From Nemertoderma westbladi (lineage: Eukaryota > Xenacoelomorpha > Nemertodermatida > Nemertodermatidae), in assembly GCA_032718475.1 (NCBI GenBank), contig JAUCBJ010007974.1, forward strand, positions 1 to 62,027: a DNA stretch of 62,027 bases, given 5' to 3'. Positions 10,844 to 20,787 of the stretch are shown here, piece after piece (positions within the stretch are counted from its first letter, which is position 1; each line of letters starts with the position of its first letter). Below the pieces are notes generated by a model. The model was not told the origin of the DNA. It searched no databases and worked only from the letters and a program-made list of their open reading frames with translations. The translations under genes and the position numbers were made by a program.

Positions 10844-11674
10844 TCGATGGTGTTTTATCATAACCACTCAACATTCAAAAACCTAATTGTTCGGGGGAGC
10901 ATTTTTCTACATTCTAATTCCCCCTATGATACCTAAGAGATAATTTTTGGTTTCATAAGGTAGATAATAAATCTTTCATGCGGTAAAACACCACAATTAG
11001 GATTTTTAGTGACATTTAACCAATTTATCGATGTTTTTTTAGGATTTGAGTGGTTATGCAAAATTTTTTCACTTAAATTGTGATTTTTCATAACGACATA
11101 TCTATTAATATGTTAGGCATACGAACAAAACAATCAGTGAAATCTGTCCGAGACAGTCTTTTCATGAACTGCTAACTATATTTCCTCCTATCCATCACTT
11201 CCGGCTCCATAAAACCTGGACTTTATGACCAATACAGTGCATTGTTTGAACAAACACAATTACCGGTATTCAATTAAATGTCAATTAAAAATGTAAAATA
11301 TTTATTTAATCTGAAATCTGAAAAAACACTCATGTAAAGAAGTACTTATAGTAGTTACAATTCGAATTTCCCGCCCATTGATAGTATATTGAGTCTGTAA
11401 GGGACGAATTTCAATCACCATCTCCTTATCTGTAATGATGGGCTATGGGTTTAAGTGGTTATGAAAAAAAAAGCCGTTTCCCTTGACTTAATGTAAAATT
11501 GGCATTTGAGTGGTTATGCAATTTTCTGAAATGCGCTGTAACTCAAGTACACGCAACAACTCTAGGCTCTAATACTTTAATAGAAGATTCGTAGAAGTCT
11601 AAATATGCCAAAAAACACCAAAACTCTATTTTGACAAAAATGACATTTGAGTCGTTATGATAAAACACCATCGA
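10844..11674. mobile_element. TA-flanked MITE nested in the palindromic element
   Basis: Terminal inverted repeats start with TCGATGGTGTTTTATCAT at 10844 and its reverse complement ends at 11674. They are bordered by TA on both sides (10842-10843 and 11675-11676), consistent with Tc1/mariner-type target duplication. Pairing extends to about 10872 and 11645. The end motif (TTTGAGTGGTTATG) recurs inside the element at about 11044, 11447 (one change) and 11505, so the element has an array of subterminal-type motifs. It interrupts the right arm of the 9318-12088 element, so it inserted later. No coding capacity. Confidence 0.7.
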
Positions 11675-12088
11675 TATGGTTATTCATACATAATCAAAAT
11701 GTTCTAGAACATTGTGTATTTAGTTAATATAATAAATGGCCTGCAGTGGCAGCAAATACATGCAAAATTCGAATTCCCAAATCTCAGCTATTTCCCAACC
11801 AAATTCAAATATTTTTACATATTTGGAATCCTTGCACGGTCAGCTTTACACTAGTACCATCAAATCACTAAATGTTTGAAGAATACCGGCGCTGTAAATA
11901 TGGTACAATATCGACGGAGACACCTTTTTCAAACGCTTGTAGCTAAAGAATGAAAGCGAAAATAAAAATTCTGGCTCACCCAGTCAGTGGTCGGGAGGTG
12001 AAACTATCTCTGTTTCAAATTCTATGCAATTTCATTAAGATTTGTAGAAAAATTTGGGGGGGGGGGGGCAGGTACCTGAATAACGACA

Positions 12089-12200
12089 GCCCTCCCAGCC
12101 AAAAAAAAATCGAGAAAAAAAAGGAAAAAAGGATTTTATATTTTCAAAAAAAAAAGGAAAAAAAGGATAGGATACAGTTCAAAAAATGGAAAAACTGAAT
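12089..12200 (+). repeat. A-rich tail, probable displaced 3' end of the LINE remnant
   Basis: After the palindromic element the sequence reads CCCTCCCAGCC followed by runs of A interspersed with GG (AAAAGGAAAAAAGG style) to about 12190. A matching piece, in opposite orientation, sits at 13318-13490: the complement of TAGTGTCGCAGGCCTCCCAG adjoining A/GG-rich DNA. This implies that the LINE 3' end was cut by the palindromic element insertion. The small Lys-rich open frames here are artefacts of the A-rich repeat. Confidence 0.45.
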
Positions 12201-12828
12201 AGATATTATCTTTACAAAAGTAATAATAAACATTATGTCTTTAGTGCTGTTTCTTGATTCTATTTCATTAACTTTACTGTTTATACTATGAAGAATCCCA
12301 TTAAGAAACGACACTGTTTTAAATGACAGGAAGATATCAAAGAAAGTTAAAAAATATAAACACGTAGGAAAGAGAACAAAGATCAATGGCAATATAGTTA
12401 ATATTAATTATAGTTAATACATTAATATTATTATACAGATATTTTCACCTTTTTTGCCTAGTTATCAGAGATGGTCGAGTTCCGCCGATTGATGGTCATT
12501 GATAGAGGTTTATCAAACGATTGTAAATATTACTTTAGTTTGAAAGTGATATAAAAACTTTGGAACGGATTTCCGGTCGCGGCTACATTTATTTAAATAA
12601 CAAAAATGCTTTTAGACGCAATCAAAATTCAACCATCTCCAGGGGAAAACAGAAGCAACTATCAGCTGATAACGAGCAAAAATGAAACTGTAACAGTGTT
12701 ATAGGCTTTCTTTTATTGTTTTGGTTAGAATTGACTGCCACTGCAACCTGTTCCTTTCCCTAAATTGAAAATCATCATTGTTCATTCACAAAGGCGGGTT
12801 TTGCGTCAATTATAATAAATCACACGCT
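12201..12828. other. Interval with no recognisable gene
   Basis: AT-rich DNA with no convincing coding frame. A motif around 12715-12770 (TGTTTTGGTTAGAATT then CCACTGCAACCTGTTC) recurs with modest divergence at 23253-23300 and 58040-58085. This suggests a dispersed low-copy repeat whose borders I could not define. Confidence 0.4.
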
Positions 12829-12934
12829 AAAAATGTAGCTGTGGAGAGAACTTTAATATACATATTTTCTGAGACAGAGACAGCCTCTGTCTCAGAAATA
12901 AATATATTAAAGTTCTCTCCACAGCTACATTTTT
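12829..12934. repeat. Long near-perfect hairpin (foldback)
   Basis: Bases 12829-12860 pair perfectly (32 bp) with 12903-12934. Inside, 12866-12879 pairs with 12885-12898 around a five-base loop (ACAGC). The only interruption is an asymmetric internal bulge of five against four bases. The flanks (CGCTA and GGTAC) are not paired. This could be a recent foldback element, or a transcribed hairpin that might feed small-RNA processing; the sequence alone cannot decide. Confidence 0.8.
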
Positions 12935-13317
12935 ATGGTACTGTAGCTTAGCTTGTGATTTTTTGTCAATAAAATATATAATCAAAATAATCGGCATATG
13001 CCCGTCAATCTCTGTTATAACCTTGTCAATATCAGCAGCAAGCTGAAATTTCAGCTTATCTGCCAATGATTGCTGGGATCTAATGGTTTCCATTGGTACT
13101 GGTACCGTTAAGTATGATTGCAGATAACAGGAAAATCACTTGTCCCCTACATTGTTACTGTATATTAGTTTAGTACTAAGTCAAGGACTACTATACTGAT
13201 AGTAAGACAGTGGTACAGTACCGGTAATTGATTAGACTGCAAGGCCTGTCCAGCTGTCTCCGCGATGCCTTGTACTGAATAGAATATGTTACACTTACAG
13301 CAGGCTATTTTCTGAAC

Positions 13318-13490
13318 TAAAAAAGGAAAAAAAGGTGTGAAAATGGACAAAAAAAAGGAAAAAAGGAAACATTCTAAAAAAAAAGAAAAAAGGAAACGTT
13401 CTAAAAAAAAAAGGAAAAAAAAGGAAAAAAGGAAACTCTGGGAGGCCTGCGACACTATATTCCAGGACATGCTGTATTTCGTATGTCGCC
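13318..13490 (-). repeat. A/GG-rich low-complexity DNA and inverted LINE tail fragment
   Basis: 13318-13440 is composed of A runs broken by GG or TTCT (AAAAAAGGAAACATTCT-like units). Next, 13441-13490 is the inverted counterpart of the LINE 3' end at 9285-9322: it reads, on the minus strand, ATACAGCATGTCCTGG then TAGTGTCGCAGG. It is probably a second, minus-oriented truncated LINE copy. Phe-rich or Lys-rich open frames over this stretch are artefacts. Confidence 0.5.
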
Positions 13491-13527
13491 AAGAGCGACA
13501 TAATAACTTTGTAAGTGAAGGATATTC

Positions 13528-13648
13528 TCGAGGACCGGCCTTCACTAGCACCACTTGGAAGGGATCGAGGACCGGCCTTCACTAGCACCACTTGGAAGGG
13601 ACCTCCTCGAGAACCGGCCTTCACTAGACACTGGACCTCTCCAGACAA
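13528..13648. repeat. Short tandem repeat, three copies of a 37-42-bp unit
   Basis: The unit TCGAGGACCGGCCTTCACTA begins at 13528 and 13565, with a variant (TCGAGAACCGG) at 13607. Copies are separated by GCACCACTTGGAAGGGA-type spacers. It is GC-richer than the surroundings. No coding role is evident. Confidence 0.75.
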
Positions 13649-14140
13649 ACCGACATGTCATCACCCAGGCCATGGATCATAGGATTCACCACTTGATTTG
13701 TAACAATAATACCCCTTTCCAACCGCGAACCGCTACCTGTGCCTGTCTATGTCTTCTGTCTGGAGACTTCTGAGGAGAAATATCACGCTCTGAACTGCCG
13801 AAAGTGCCCTTCGATGACCGACCTAGCTATAGTGACACGCCGCTAGTTATTCATTTAATTAATATAGTTCTTTTTATAGTTATCTTTATTAATCTTAGTT
13901 TACTGCAATTTTTAGAGCCTAAGAAATAAAATCGATTACCCCGCATGGGGTGTATTTATTTATCTTCTTAAAAAAAAAGTGGGAGGGTTCACCCACACTT
14001 TGAAGTACACAATATTACAAAAATTATCCATAGTTTTCGTATTGGATACTTTCATTAAAATCCACCTGGATAAAATGTGCACTATCGTATCGGGGTCTTC
14101 TTGTTCGGTGATATATTTCCATTTTTGACGGATATACGGG
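13649..14140. other. Interval without a recognisable gene
   Basis: Contains no convincing open frame. An AATAAA at about 13925 precedes a short A run near 13970. I recognise no gene or repeat border here. Confidence 0.4.
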
Positions 14141-14278
14141 TATTACGTTACGTTACGGTTGAAAAACTTAATTTTTTACGTTACGATATTAGCTTACGGA
14201 ATAATTTCCAAATTACGTTACGTTACTGAATTCCGAAAAAAATAATTGCGTATTACCGAAAATACCGTAACGTAATAA
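14141..14278. repeat. Small palindromic MITE-like repeat, copy 1
   Basis: Begins TATTACGTTACGTTACGG and ends CCGTAACGTAATA, with repeated TTACG/CGTAA motifs in between, so the ~138-bp unit is itself a near palindrome. A second copy of the same type lies at 16443-16588. Short, AT-rich and non-coding. Confidence 0.65.
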
Positions 14279-14365
14279 CTTTAAATTGTTAGAACGGCTT
14301 GGCTTGTGTTGTAATAGGTTGTCATAATAAGACGTACAGGTAGCGGTGTCCCTGTAGGTAGGCCT

Positions 14366-16033
14366 ACCATCTTGAATTGACGCTTGGGATTGGTTAATGA
14401 GCTATATTTTGATTGGACGTTGAAATCATGTAAGGAATGGGGAGATGGGGTCGAACTAGTGTAAGGAGTTTATACTCAGTTAGCAGGTAGAAAGTGTTCC
14501 AAACGCTGTAAGGAATGGAGAAATTGGGTGAAATCATGTAAGGATTATCTGCCTATTAAACGGTTCATTGTCAGATATCAGTACAAATATATATACGAAT
14601 AACAATATACAGTATATATATTCAGTGATAACGTTGTATAAGGAATCGTTTTACAGATCATTCTCCTTGATTTTTCTGATTTTAGTAGAGTAGGAAGATT
14701 GTAGTAATAGAGTAGTTAGTTTTATTGATAGTATTTACTATTGAAATTTATTCATTTGATGTTCATATTTAAAACATTTCACAATTTGTAAACATACATA
14801 TTCCAATGAAATAAACTCTTAATTTTTCAAATGTCCTTTAACATTTGTTCGATTTGCATTTATGTTTATCGACGACAGGTTTCTATGGCGCTTTTTAGCG
14901 CGTTAAGACATATCAAGTACCAATACCATCAGGTCGGCCAGCAGGCATCTGTTTACTTCCTGTTGTAAGAGCTACTCGTCGGCGCGCTAGTGCAGTTGGC
15001 TGCACACGAATAGTAAATAGACTATCCTAAGCAAACCTACAGTCTAACAGTTGAACTCTGTGAAAAAAAGGAATGTATCCCTAGACCCTAGTAATCAATG
15101 TTCCAATTGTTTCAGCACTAGCAAACCAGGCGCGCCTGGGAGCCAACTAACAACGTAATAATGTGTTCACAATAAATTATTAAAAAGGCAATTTTTCAAG
15201 CGCTCAACTGCACATGTACACTACTATATAACTAAAAAGTCATTCAGGAGGCCAGATTTCTCAGGAACTTACTGTAATAGACATTCAATTTCATTGAATC
15301 CAGGGCAAGAGTTTGTGTTGTATTCTGTGACAGGAGATATCAGCTGGGTAAAATGTTATTTGTGAGAGAGATCCCACTCTATAACTTGGCAATCGCTCAA
15401 ATACATTCAGCTGAATGGCACAGTAGATAATTGATTCTGGGTTACAACTAATAAGCAATCAATGACAAATTCTCGTTGATTTGCACACCGACGTCTAATA
15501 ATTGGATGAAGTGTGTTAGAGAGCAATGGATATTGAGCTCAACATGTTAAGATCTTACATATCCTTATTTATCTCGAGAATTAATTAATTAATTAACTTG
15601 TAACTTTCCTATTCCATGGCCGATACACATATAAACCACCATACAAAAAAGTATTGTAGCGATTCACCGGAGCGTTTAGGCGGAGATAGATCTACGACAA
15701 ACATACAACATTGACAATCTATTTGTATTATAGATACTAGAGCAACCCTGTATAAACCATAACAACAATGCTATTAAAGGCCTACTGACTAGCTAATGCC
15801 ACCTGTTGCTGCTTGCATACTCTTCTAATACTGTTGGTATAATAACCCTTACATGATTTAACCCATTTTCTCAATTTCTTACAGCGTTTGGAACACTTTG
15901 TCTCTACCTGCTATCTACAGTAAGTGAAATAAAACCCTTACACTAGTTCGACCCCTATCTCCATTCCTTACATGATTTCAACGGCCAATCAAATAATAGT
16001 TTATTAACCAATCCCAAGCACCAATTCATGATG
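14366..16033. mobile_element. Foldback element with repeated TGTAAGG motifs in its arms
   Basis: The left arm, 14366-14551, matches the inverted right arm, 15849-16033. Paired blocks include CGCTTGGGATTGGTTAAT, TTGAAATCATGTAAGGAATG, GGTCGAACTAGTGTAAGG and GTTCCAAACGCTGTAAG. Each arm carries four TGTAAGG-type motifs, with another just outside the right arm near 16044. The core, about 14552-15848, is AT-rich without a transposase frame. This fits a non-autonomous DNA transposon with subterminal repeat motifs; superfamily and target duplication were not determined. Confidence 0.6.
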
Positions 16034-16442
16034 TGTTCCTACTGGTGTAAGGATTGGGAATACGCATCCGGAGGTTTTTATGAAATGAATATACCATTAC
16101 AGCATACTGCGCTGTTATAGGCTACAGCTAGGATAGCAAAGACTCAGTATAAATAGTTCAGTCAGTAGCCCTAGTTAGCCTAACATTAATTAAAAATTAA
16201 TGTTTAACCAAAACTTAATTTAACTATTAATTAATTATTAATTAAAACTTCATCATAAATAACTGGAGAAGCCAGGAAGCTGGCTATAAGGATACCGTAT
16301 ACAGACAAACAAAACCTATTAAAGCATTTAGCTTTATATTGAATAGCTAGAACGTGCAAGTGAAAGTGAAAGTTTTTTGTCGAAAGATTAACCAAAATAG
16401 CCAAAGATTGTCCAAAATGATTGCTTGGTAGCTAAAACAAAT

Positions 16443-16588
16443 ATTACGCTATTACGTTACGGTTTACGGTAAAAATATACAGTAAAATTAGATTACGGTA
16501 TTGAAAAAGCTATTACGTTACGGTTTACGTTACGGAAAAATATTGAGCTACGGTATTCCTGAAAATATACCGTAACGTAACGTAATAA
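16443..16588. repeat. Small palindromic MITE-like repeat, copy 2
   Basis: Same type as the repeat at 14141-14278: it starts with an ATTACGCTATTACGTTACGG-like sequence and ends TACCGTAACGTAACG followed by TAATA. It is self-complementary, about 146 bp, and diverged in the centre. Intervals 16034-16442 and 16589-16858 contain nothing I recognise. Confidence 0.6.
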
Positions 16589-16858
16589 CATCCTTGACTA
16601 TTTGTATCATAAGAATAAAATAGAAATAATATCGTGTATACCAATAAATATATAATATAAATAGAGTTATTAAAACCACTTAAAATAATTTGATTAAATA
16701 CACAACCATTTACTATAACTACAAAACAATTATTACATTACAAAAATTTAAAGCACAAGATATTAGCAAAATTTAAAGCACAAGTTATAAACAAGCAAAA
16801 CAATAAAGCAAACAGTCGGCCGAGGCCGGAGGCGACCCGAAGGCTCCTCTATCGATAG

Positions 16859-19800
16859 CTGCTACCCGAAGGTAGGGGTGGGCGCTACTCATATCTGCTA
16901 CATGAAGGTAGGGGTGGGCGCTACTCCTATCTGCTACCCGAAGGTAGGGGTGGGCGCTACTCCTATCTGCTACACGAAGGTAGGGGTGGGCGCTACTCCT
17001 ACCTGCTACACGAAGGTAGGGGTGGGCGATACTCCTATCTGCTACACGAAGGTAGGGGTGGGCGCTACTCCTATCTGCTACACAAAGGTAGCGGTGGGCG
17101 CTACTCCTATCTGCTACCCTAAGGTAGGGGTGGGCGCTACTCCTATCTGCCACCCGAGGGTAGGGGTGGGCGCTACTCCTATCTGCTACCCGAGGGTAGG
17201 GATGGGCGCTACTCCTATCTGCTACCCGAGGGTAGGGGTGGGCGCTACTCCTATCTGCTACCCGAGGGTAGTGGTGGGCGCTACTCCTATCTGCTCCCGA
17301 AGGTAGGGGTGGGCGGTACTCCTGTCTGCTACCCGAAGGTAGGGGTGGGCGCTACTCCTATCTGCTACCCTAAGGTAGGGGTGGGCGCTACTCCTATCTG
17401 CTACCCTAAGGTAGGGATGGGCGCTACTCCTATCTGCTACCCGAGGGTAGGGGTGGGCGCTACTCCTATCTGCTACCCGAGGGTAGGGGTGGGCGCTACT
17501 CCTATCTGCTACCCGAAGGTAGGGGTGGGCGCTACTCCTGTCTGCTACCCGAAGGTAGGGGTGGGCGCTACTCCTATCTGCTACCCGAGGGTAGGGGTGG
17601 GCGCTACTCCTATCTGCTACACGAAGGTAGGGGTGGGCGAAACTCCTATCCGCTCCCGAAGGTAGGGGTGGGCGCTACTCCTATCTGCTACACGAAGGTA
17701 TGGGTGGGCGCTACTCCTATCTGCTACCCGAGGGTAGGGGTGGGCGCTACTCCTATCTGCTACACGAAGGTAGGGGTGGGCGAAACTCCTATCCGCTCCC
17801 GAAGGTAGGGGTGGGCGCTACTCCTATCTGCTACACGAAGGTAGGGGTGGGCGCTACTCCTATCTGCTACCCGAAGGTAGGGGTGGGCGCTACTCCTATC
17901 TGCTACCCGAAGGTAGGGGTTGGCGCTACTCCTATCTGCTACCCGAGGGTAGGGGTGGGCGCTACTCCTATCTGTTACCCGAAGGTAGGGGTGGGCGCTA
18001 CTCCTATCTGCTACACGAAGGTAGGGGTGGGCGCTACTCCTATCTGCTACCCGAGGGTAGGTGTGGGCGCTACTCCTATCTGCTACCCGAGGGTAGGGGT
18101 GGGCGCTACTCTATCTGCTCCCGAAGGTAGGGGTGGGCGGTACTCCTGTCTGCTACCCGAAGGTAGGGGTGGGCGCTACTCCTATCTGCTACCCTAAGGT
18201 AGGGGTGGGCGCTACTCCTATCTGCTACCCTAAGGTAGGGGTGGGCGCTACTCCTATCTGCTACACGAAGGTAGGGGTGGGCGCTACTCCTATCTGCTCC
18301 CGAAGGTAGGGGTGGGCGCTACTCCTATCTGCTACACGAAGGTAGGGGTGGGCGCTACTCCTATCTGCTACCCGAAGGTAGGGGTGGGCGCTACTCCTAT
18401 CTGCTACCCGAAGGTAGGGGTGGGCGCTACTCCTATCTGCTACCCTAAGGTAGGGGTGGGCGCTACTCCTATCTGCTACCCGAAGGTAGGGGTGGGCGCT
18501 ACTCCTATCTGCTACACGAAGGTAGGGGTGGGCGCTACTCCTATCTGCTACCCGAAGGTAGGGGTGGGCGCTACTCCTATCTGCTACCCGAAGGTAGGGG
18601 TGGGCGCTACTCCTATCTGCTACCCTAAGGTAGGGGTGGGCGCTACTCCTATCTGCTACCCGAAGGTAGGGGTGGGCGCTACTCCTATCTGCTACCCGAA
18701 GGTAGGGGTGGGCGCTACTCCTATCTGCTACACGAAGGTAGGGGTGGGCGCTACTCCTATCTGCTACCCGAAGGTAGGGGTGGGCGCTACTCCTATCTGC
18801 TACACGAAGGTAGGGGTGGGCGCTACTCCTATCTGCTACACGAAGGTAGGGGTGGGCGCTACTCCTATCTGCTACACGAAGGTAGGGGTGGGCGCTACTC
18901 CTATCTGCTACCCGAAGGTAGGGGTGGGCGCTACTCCTATCTGCTACACGAAGGTAGGGGTGGGCGCTACTCCTATCTGCTACACGAAGGTAGGGGTGGG
19001 CGCTACTCCTATCTGCTACACGAAGGTAGGGGTGGGCGCTACTCCTATCTGCTACCCGAAGGTAGGGGTGGGCGCTACTCCTATCTGCTACACGAAGGTA
19101 GGGGTGGGCGCTACTCCTATCTGCTACACGAAGGTAGGGGTGGGCGCTACTCCTATCTGCTACCCGAAGGTAGGGGTGGGCGCTACTCCTATCTGCTACA
19201 CGAAGGTAGGGGTGGGCGCTACTCCTATCTGCTACACGAAGGTAGGGGTGGGCGCTACTCCTATCTGCTACACGAAGGTAGGGGTGGGCGCTACTCCTAT
19301 CTGCTACCCGAAGGTAGGGGTGGGCGCTACTCCTATCTGCTACACGAAGGTAGGGGTGGGCGCTACTCCTATCTGCTACCCGAAGGTAGGGGTGGGCGCT
19401 ACTCCTATCTGCTACACGAAGGTAGGGGTGGGCGCTACTCCTATCTGCTACCCGAAGGTAGGGGTGGGCGCTACTCCTATCTGCTACACGAAGGTAGGGG
19501 TGGGCGCTACTCCTATCTGCTACACGAAGGTAGGGGTGGGCGCTACTCCTATCTGCTACCCGAGGGTAGGGGTGGGCGCTACTCCTATCTGCTACCCGAA
19601 GGTAGGGGTGGGCGCTACTCCTATCTGCTACACGAAGGTAGGGGTGGGCGCTACTCCTATCTGCTACACGAAGGTAGGGGTGGGCGCTACTCCTATCTGC
19701 TACACGAAGGTAGGGGTGGGCGCTACTCCTATCTGCTACCCGAAGGTAGGGGTGGGCGCTACTCCTATCTGCTACACGAAGGTAGGGGTGGGCGCTACTC

Positions 19801-20094
19801 CTATCTGCTACCCGAAGGTAGGGGTGAGCGCTACTCCTATCTGCTACACGAAGGTAGGGGTGGGCGCTACTCCTATCTGCTACCCGAAGGTAGGGGTGAG
19901 CGCTACTCCTATCTGCTACACGAAGGTAGGGGTGAGCGCTACTCCTATCTGCTACACGAAGGTAGGGGTGGGCGCTACTCCTATCTGCTACCCGAGGGTA
20001 GTGGTGGGCGCTACTCCTATCTGCTACACGAAGGTAGGGGTGAGCGCTACTCCTATCTGCTACACGAAGGTAGGGGTGGGCGCTACTCCTATCC
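16859..20094. repeat. 36-bp minisatellite, about 90 tandem copies
   Basis: Uniform 36-bp units of the form GGTAGGGGTGGGCGCTACTC followed by CTATCTGCTACMCGAA. The common variants are TACACGAA, TACCCGAA, TACCCGAG and TACCCTAA. Longer local periods are visible: a five-unit (180-bp) block at 18301-18480 is repeated at 18481-18660. The left third (to about 18300) has more variants and occasional 3-base losses (for example CTGCTCCCGAAGG) that shift the reading frame. The right part is very homogeneous. Because 36 is divisible by three and the unit lacks stops, open frames of over 600 codons appear on both strands. These are repeat artefacts rather than genes. Confidence 0.97.
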
Positions 20095-20787
20095 CTTCGA
20101 CTGTTCCTCATTTTATCGACGCCAGTAATTGGATGATAAATTTTTAATTATTTAATTAAAGGAGGAAAATGTCACTACTGTTTTTTTTTTAATTTTGAAG
20201 GAACTTTCACGTTCTTCTTTTGGGGTGTTTTTGGCAAGGGGGTGTGGCGAATTTGCAAAAATTACTAAACAATATGTTTGCAATTTTTGTAACTCAGGTA
20301 TTACTTTAAATATATGTATTTCCCTTAAAGATTATGTAACTACGATAAAATTTCGTGCATAAAAACAATAAAAAAATAGTTTATCTAATAGGTAAGAAAG
20401 GCCTCCTATGTCGTGTCAAGCTCTGTATTCCCTTCCACTGTCATTGTTTTATGATAAATAAATATCCGCTAGCTCATGTGAAGTATACCAGACTTTCTGC
20501 TGAATATTTCACTTTGCAGTTTACTAACATGTAAATGTAAAGAATACCAGTTTTACACTAAAAACTCAGGTTACAGAATCTAACCAAAACAGTAAAAGAA
20601 TTAGTAAATGTAGAGGTTATAAGATTCTACTTTATGATAAAAAACGATAATTAACAGCACCAAATATTAAGCAAAAAGCAAACCTTTTTATACATTGACA
20701 TTTTTGATTATAGGAACTGTTTTAGGGGTCTTAACCTCGAATGATAAGTTTATTTGTTGTGGAACCCGTTGGGTCGAAGGAATGGGG
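20095..20787. other. Interval between minisatellite and ZMIZ-like gene
   Basis: AT-rich, with no gene of its own. On the minus strand this is the 3' flank of the ZMIZ-like gene, and an AATAAA at 20754-20749 lies 33 bases after its stop codon. The GC-rich part next to 20787 is the end of the Pro-rich minisatellite-like coding tail. Confidence 0.5.
20749..20754 (-). terminator. Possible polyadenylation signal of the ZMIZ-like gene
   Basis: AATAAA read on the minus strand, 33 bases downstream of the ZMIZ-like stop codon. The position is plausible for a compact 3' UTR, but there is no independent evidence of use. Confidence 0.4.

Larger units (their letters stand above)
9318..12088. mobile_element. 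Large palindromic (long-TIR) DNA element
   Basis: The terminal 17 bases TGTCGTTATTCAGGTAC at 9318-9334 recur as an exact reverse complement at 12072-12088. Imperfect inverted similarity continues inward for about 750 bp. Left-arm landmarks are poly-C at 9339-9356, the GTTCTAGAACATT block near 9702, CATGCAGCGAGCGGATT near 9770, and the AAATGTCTTTCTGGAATTTTT block near 9915. Each appears inverted in the right arm (poly-G 12056-12068, near 11700, near 10775 and near 10630). The unpaired centre is about 10075-10490. The right arm is split by a nested MITE. No transposase frame is present, so this is a non-autonomous element. Because TGTCG/CGACA is itself inverted, the true boundary could be the TTATTCAGG motif flanked by CG. 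Confidence 0.75.

Noticed and set aside
13165-13648. Phe-rich and Lys-rich frames around 13.2-13.6 kb
   Set aside because: Generated by A-rich/T-rich low-complexity DNA and a LINE tail fragment.
14141-16588. A single 2.4-kb transposon with TTACGTTACG ends as its terminal repeats
   Set aside because: Each end block is itself a complete palindrome and the sequences just inside are not complementary, so two small repeats around another element is simpler.
18261-20147. Antiparallel 616- and 611-codon open frames as overlapping genes
   Set aside because: Both are produced by a 36-bp tandem repeat whose length is a multiple of three and which lacks stops. There is no independent start context, domain or non-repeat coding sequence.
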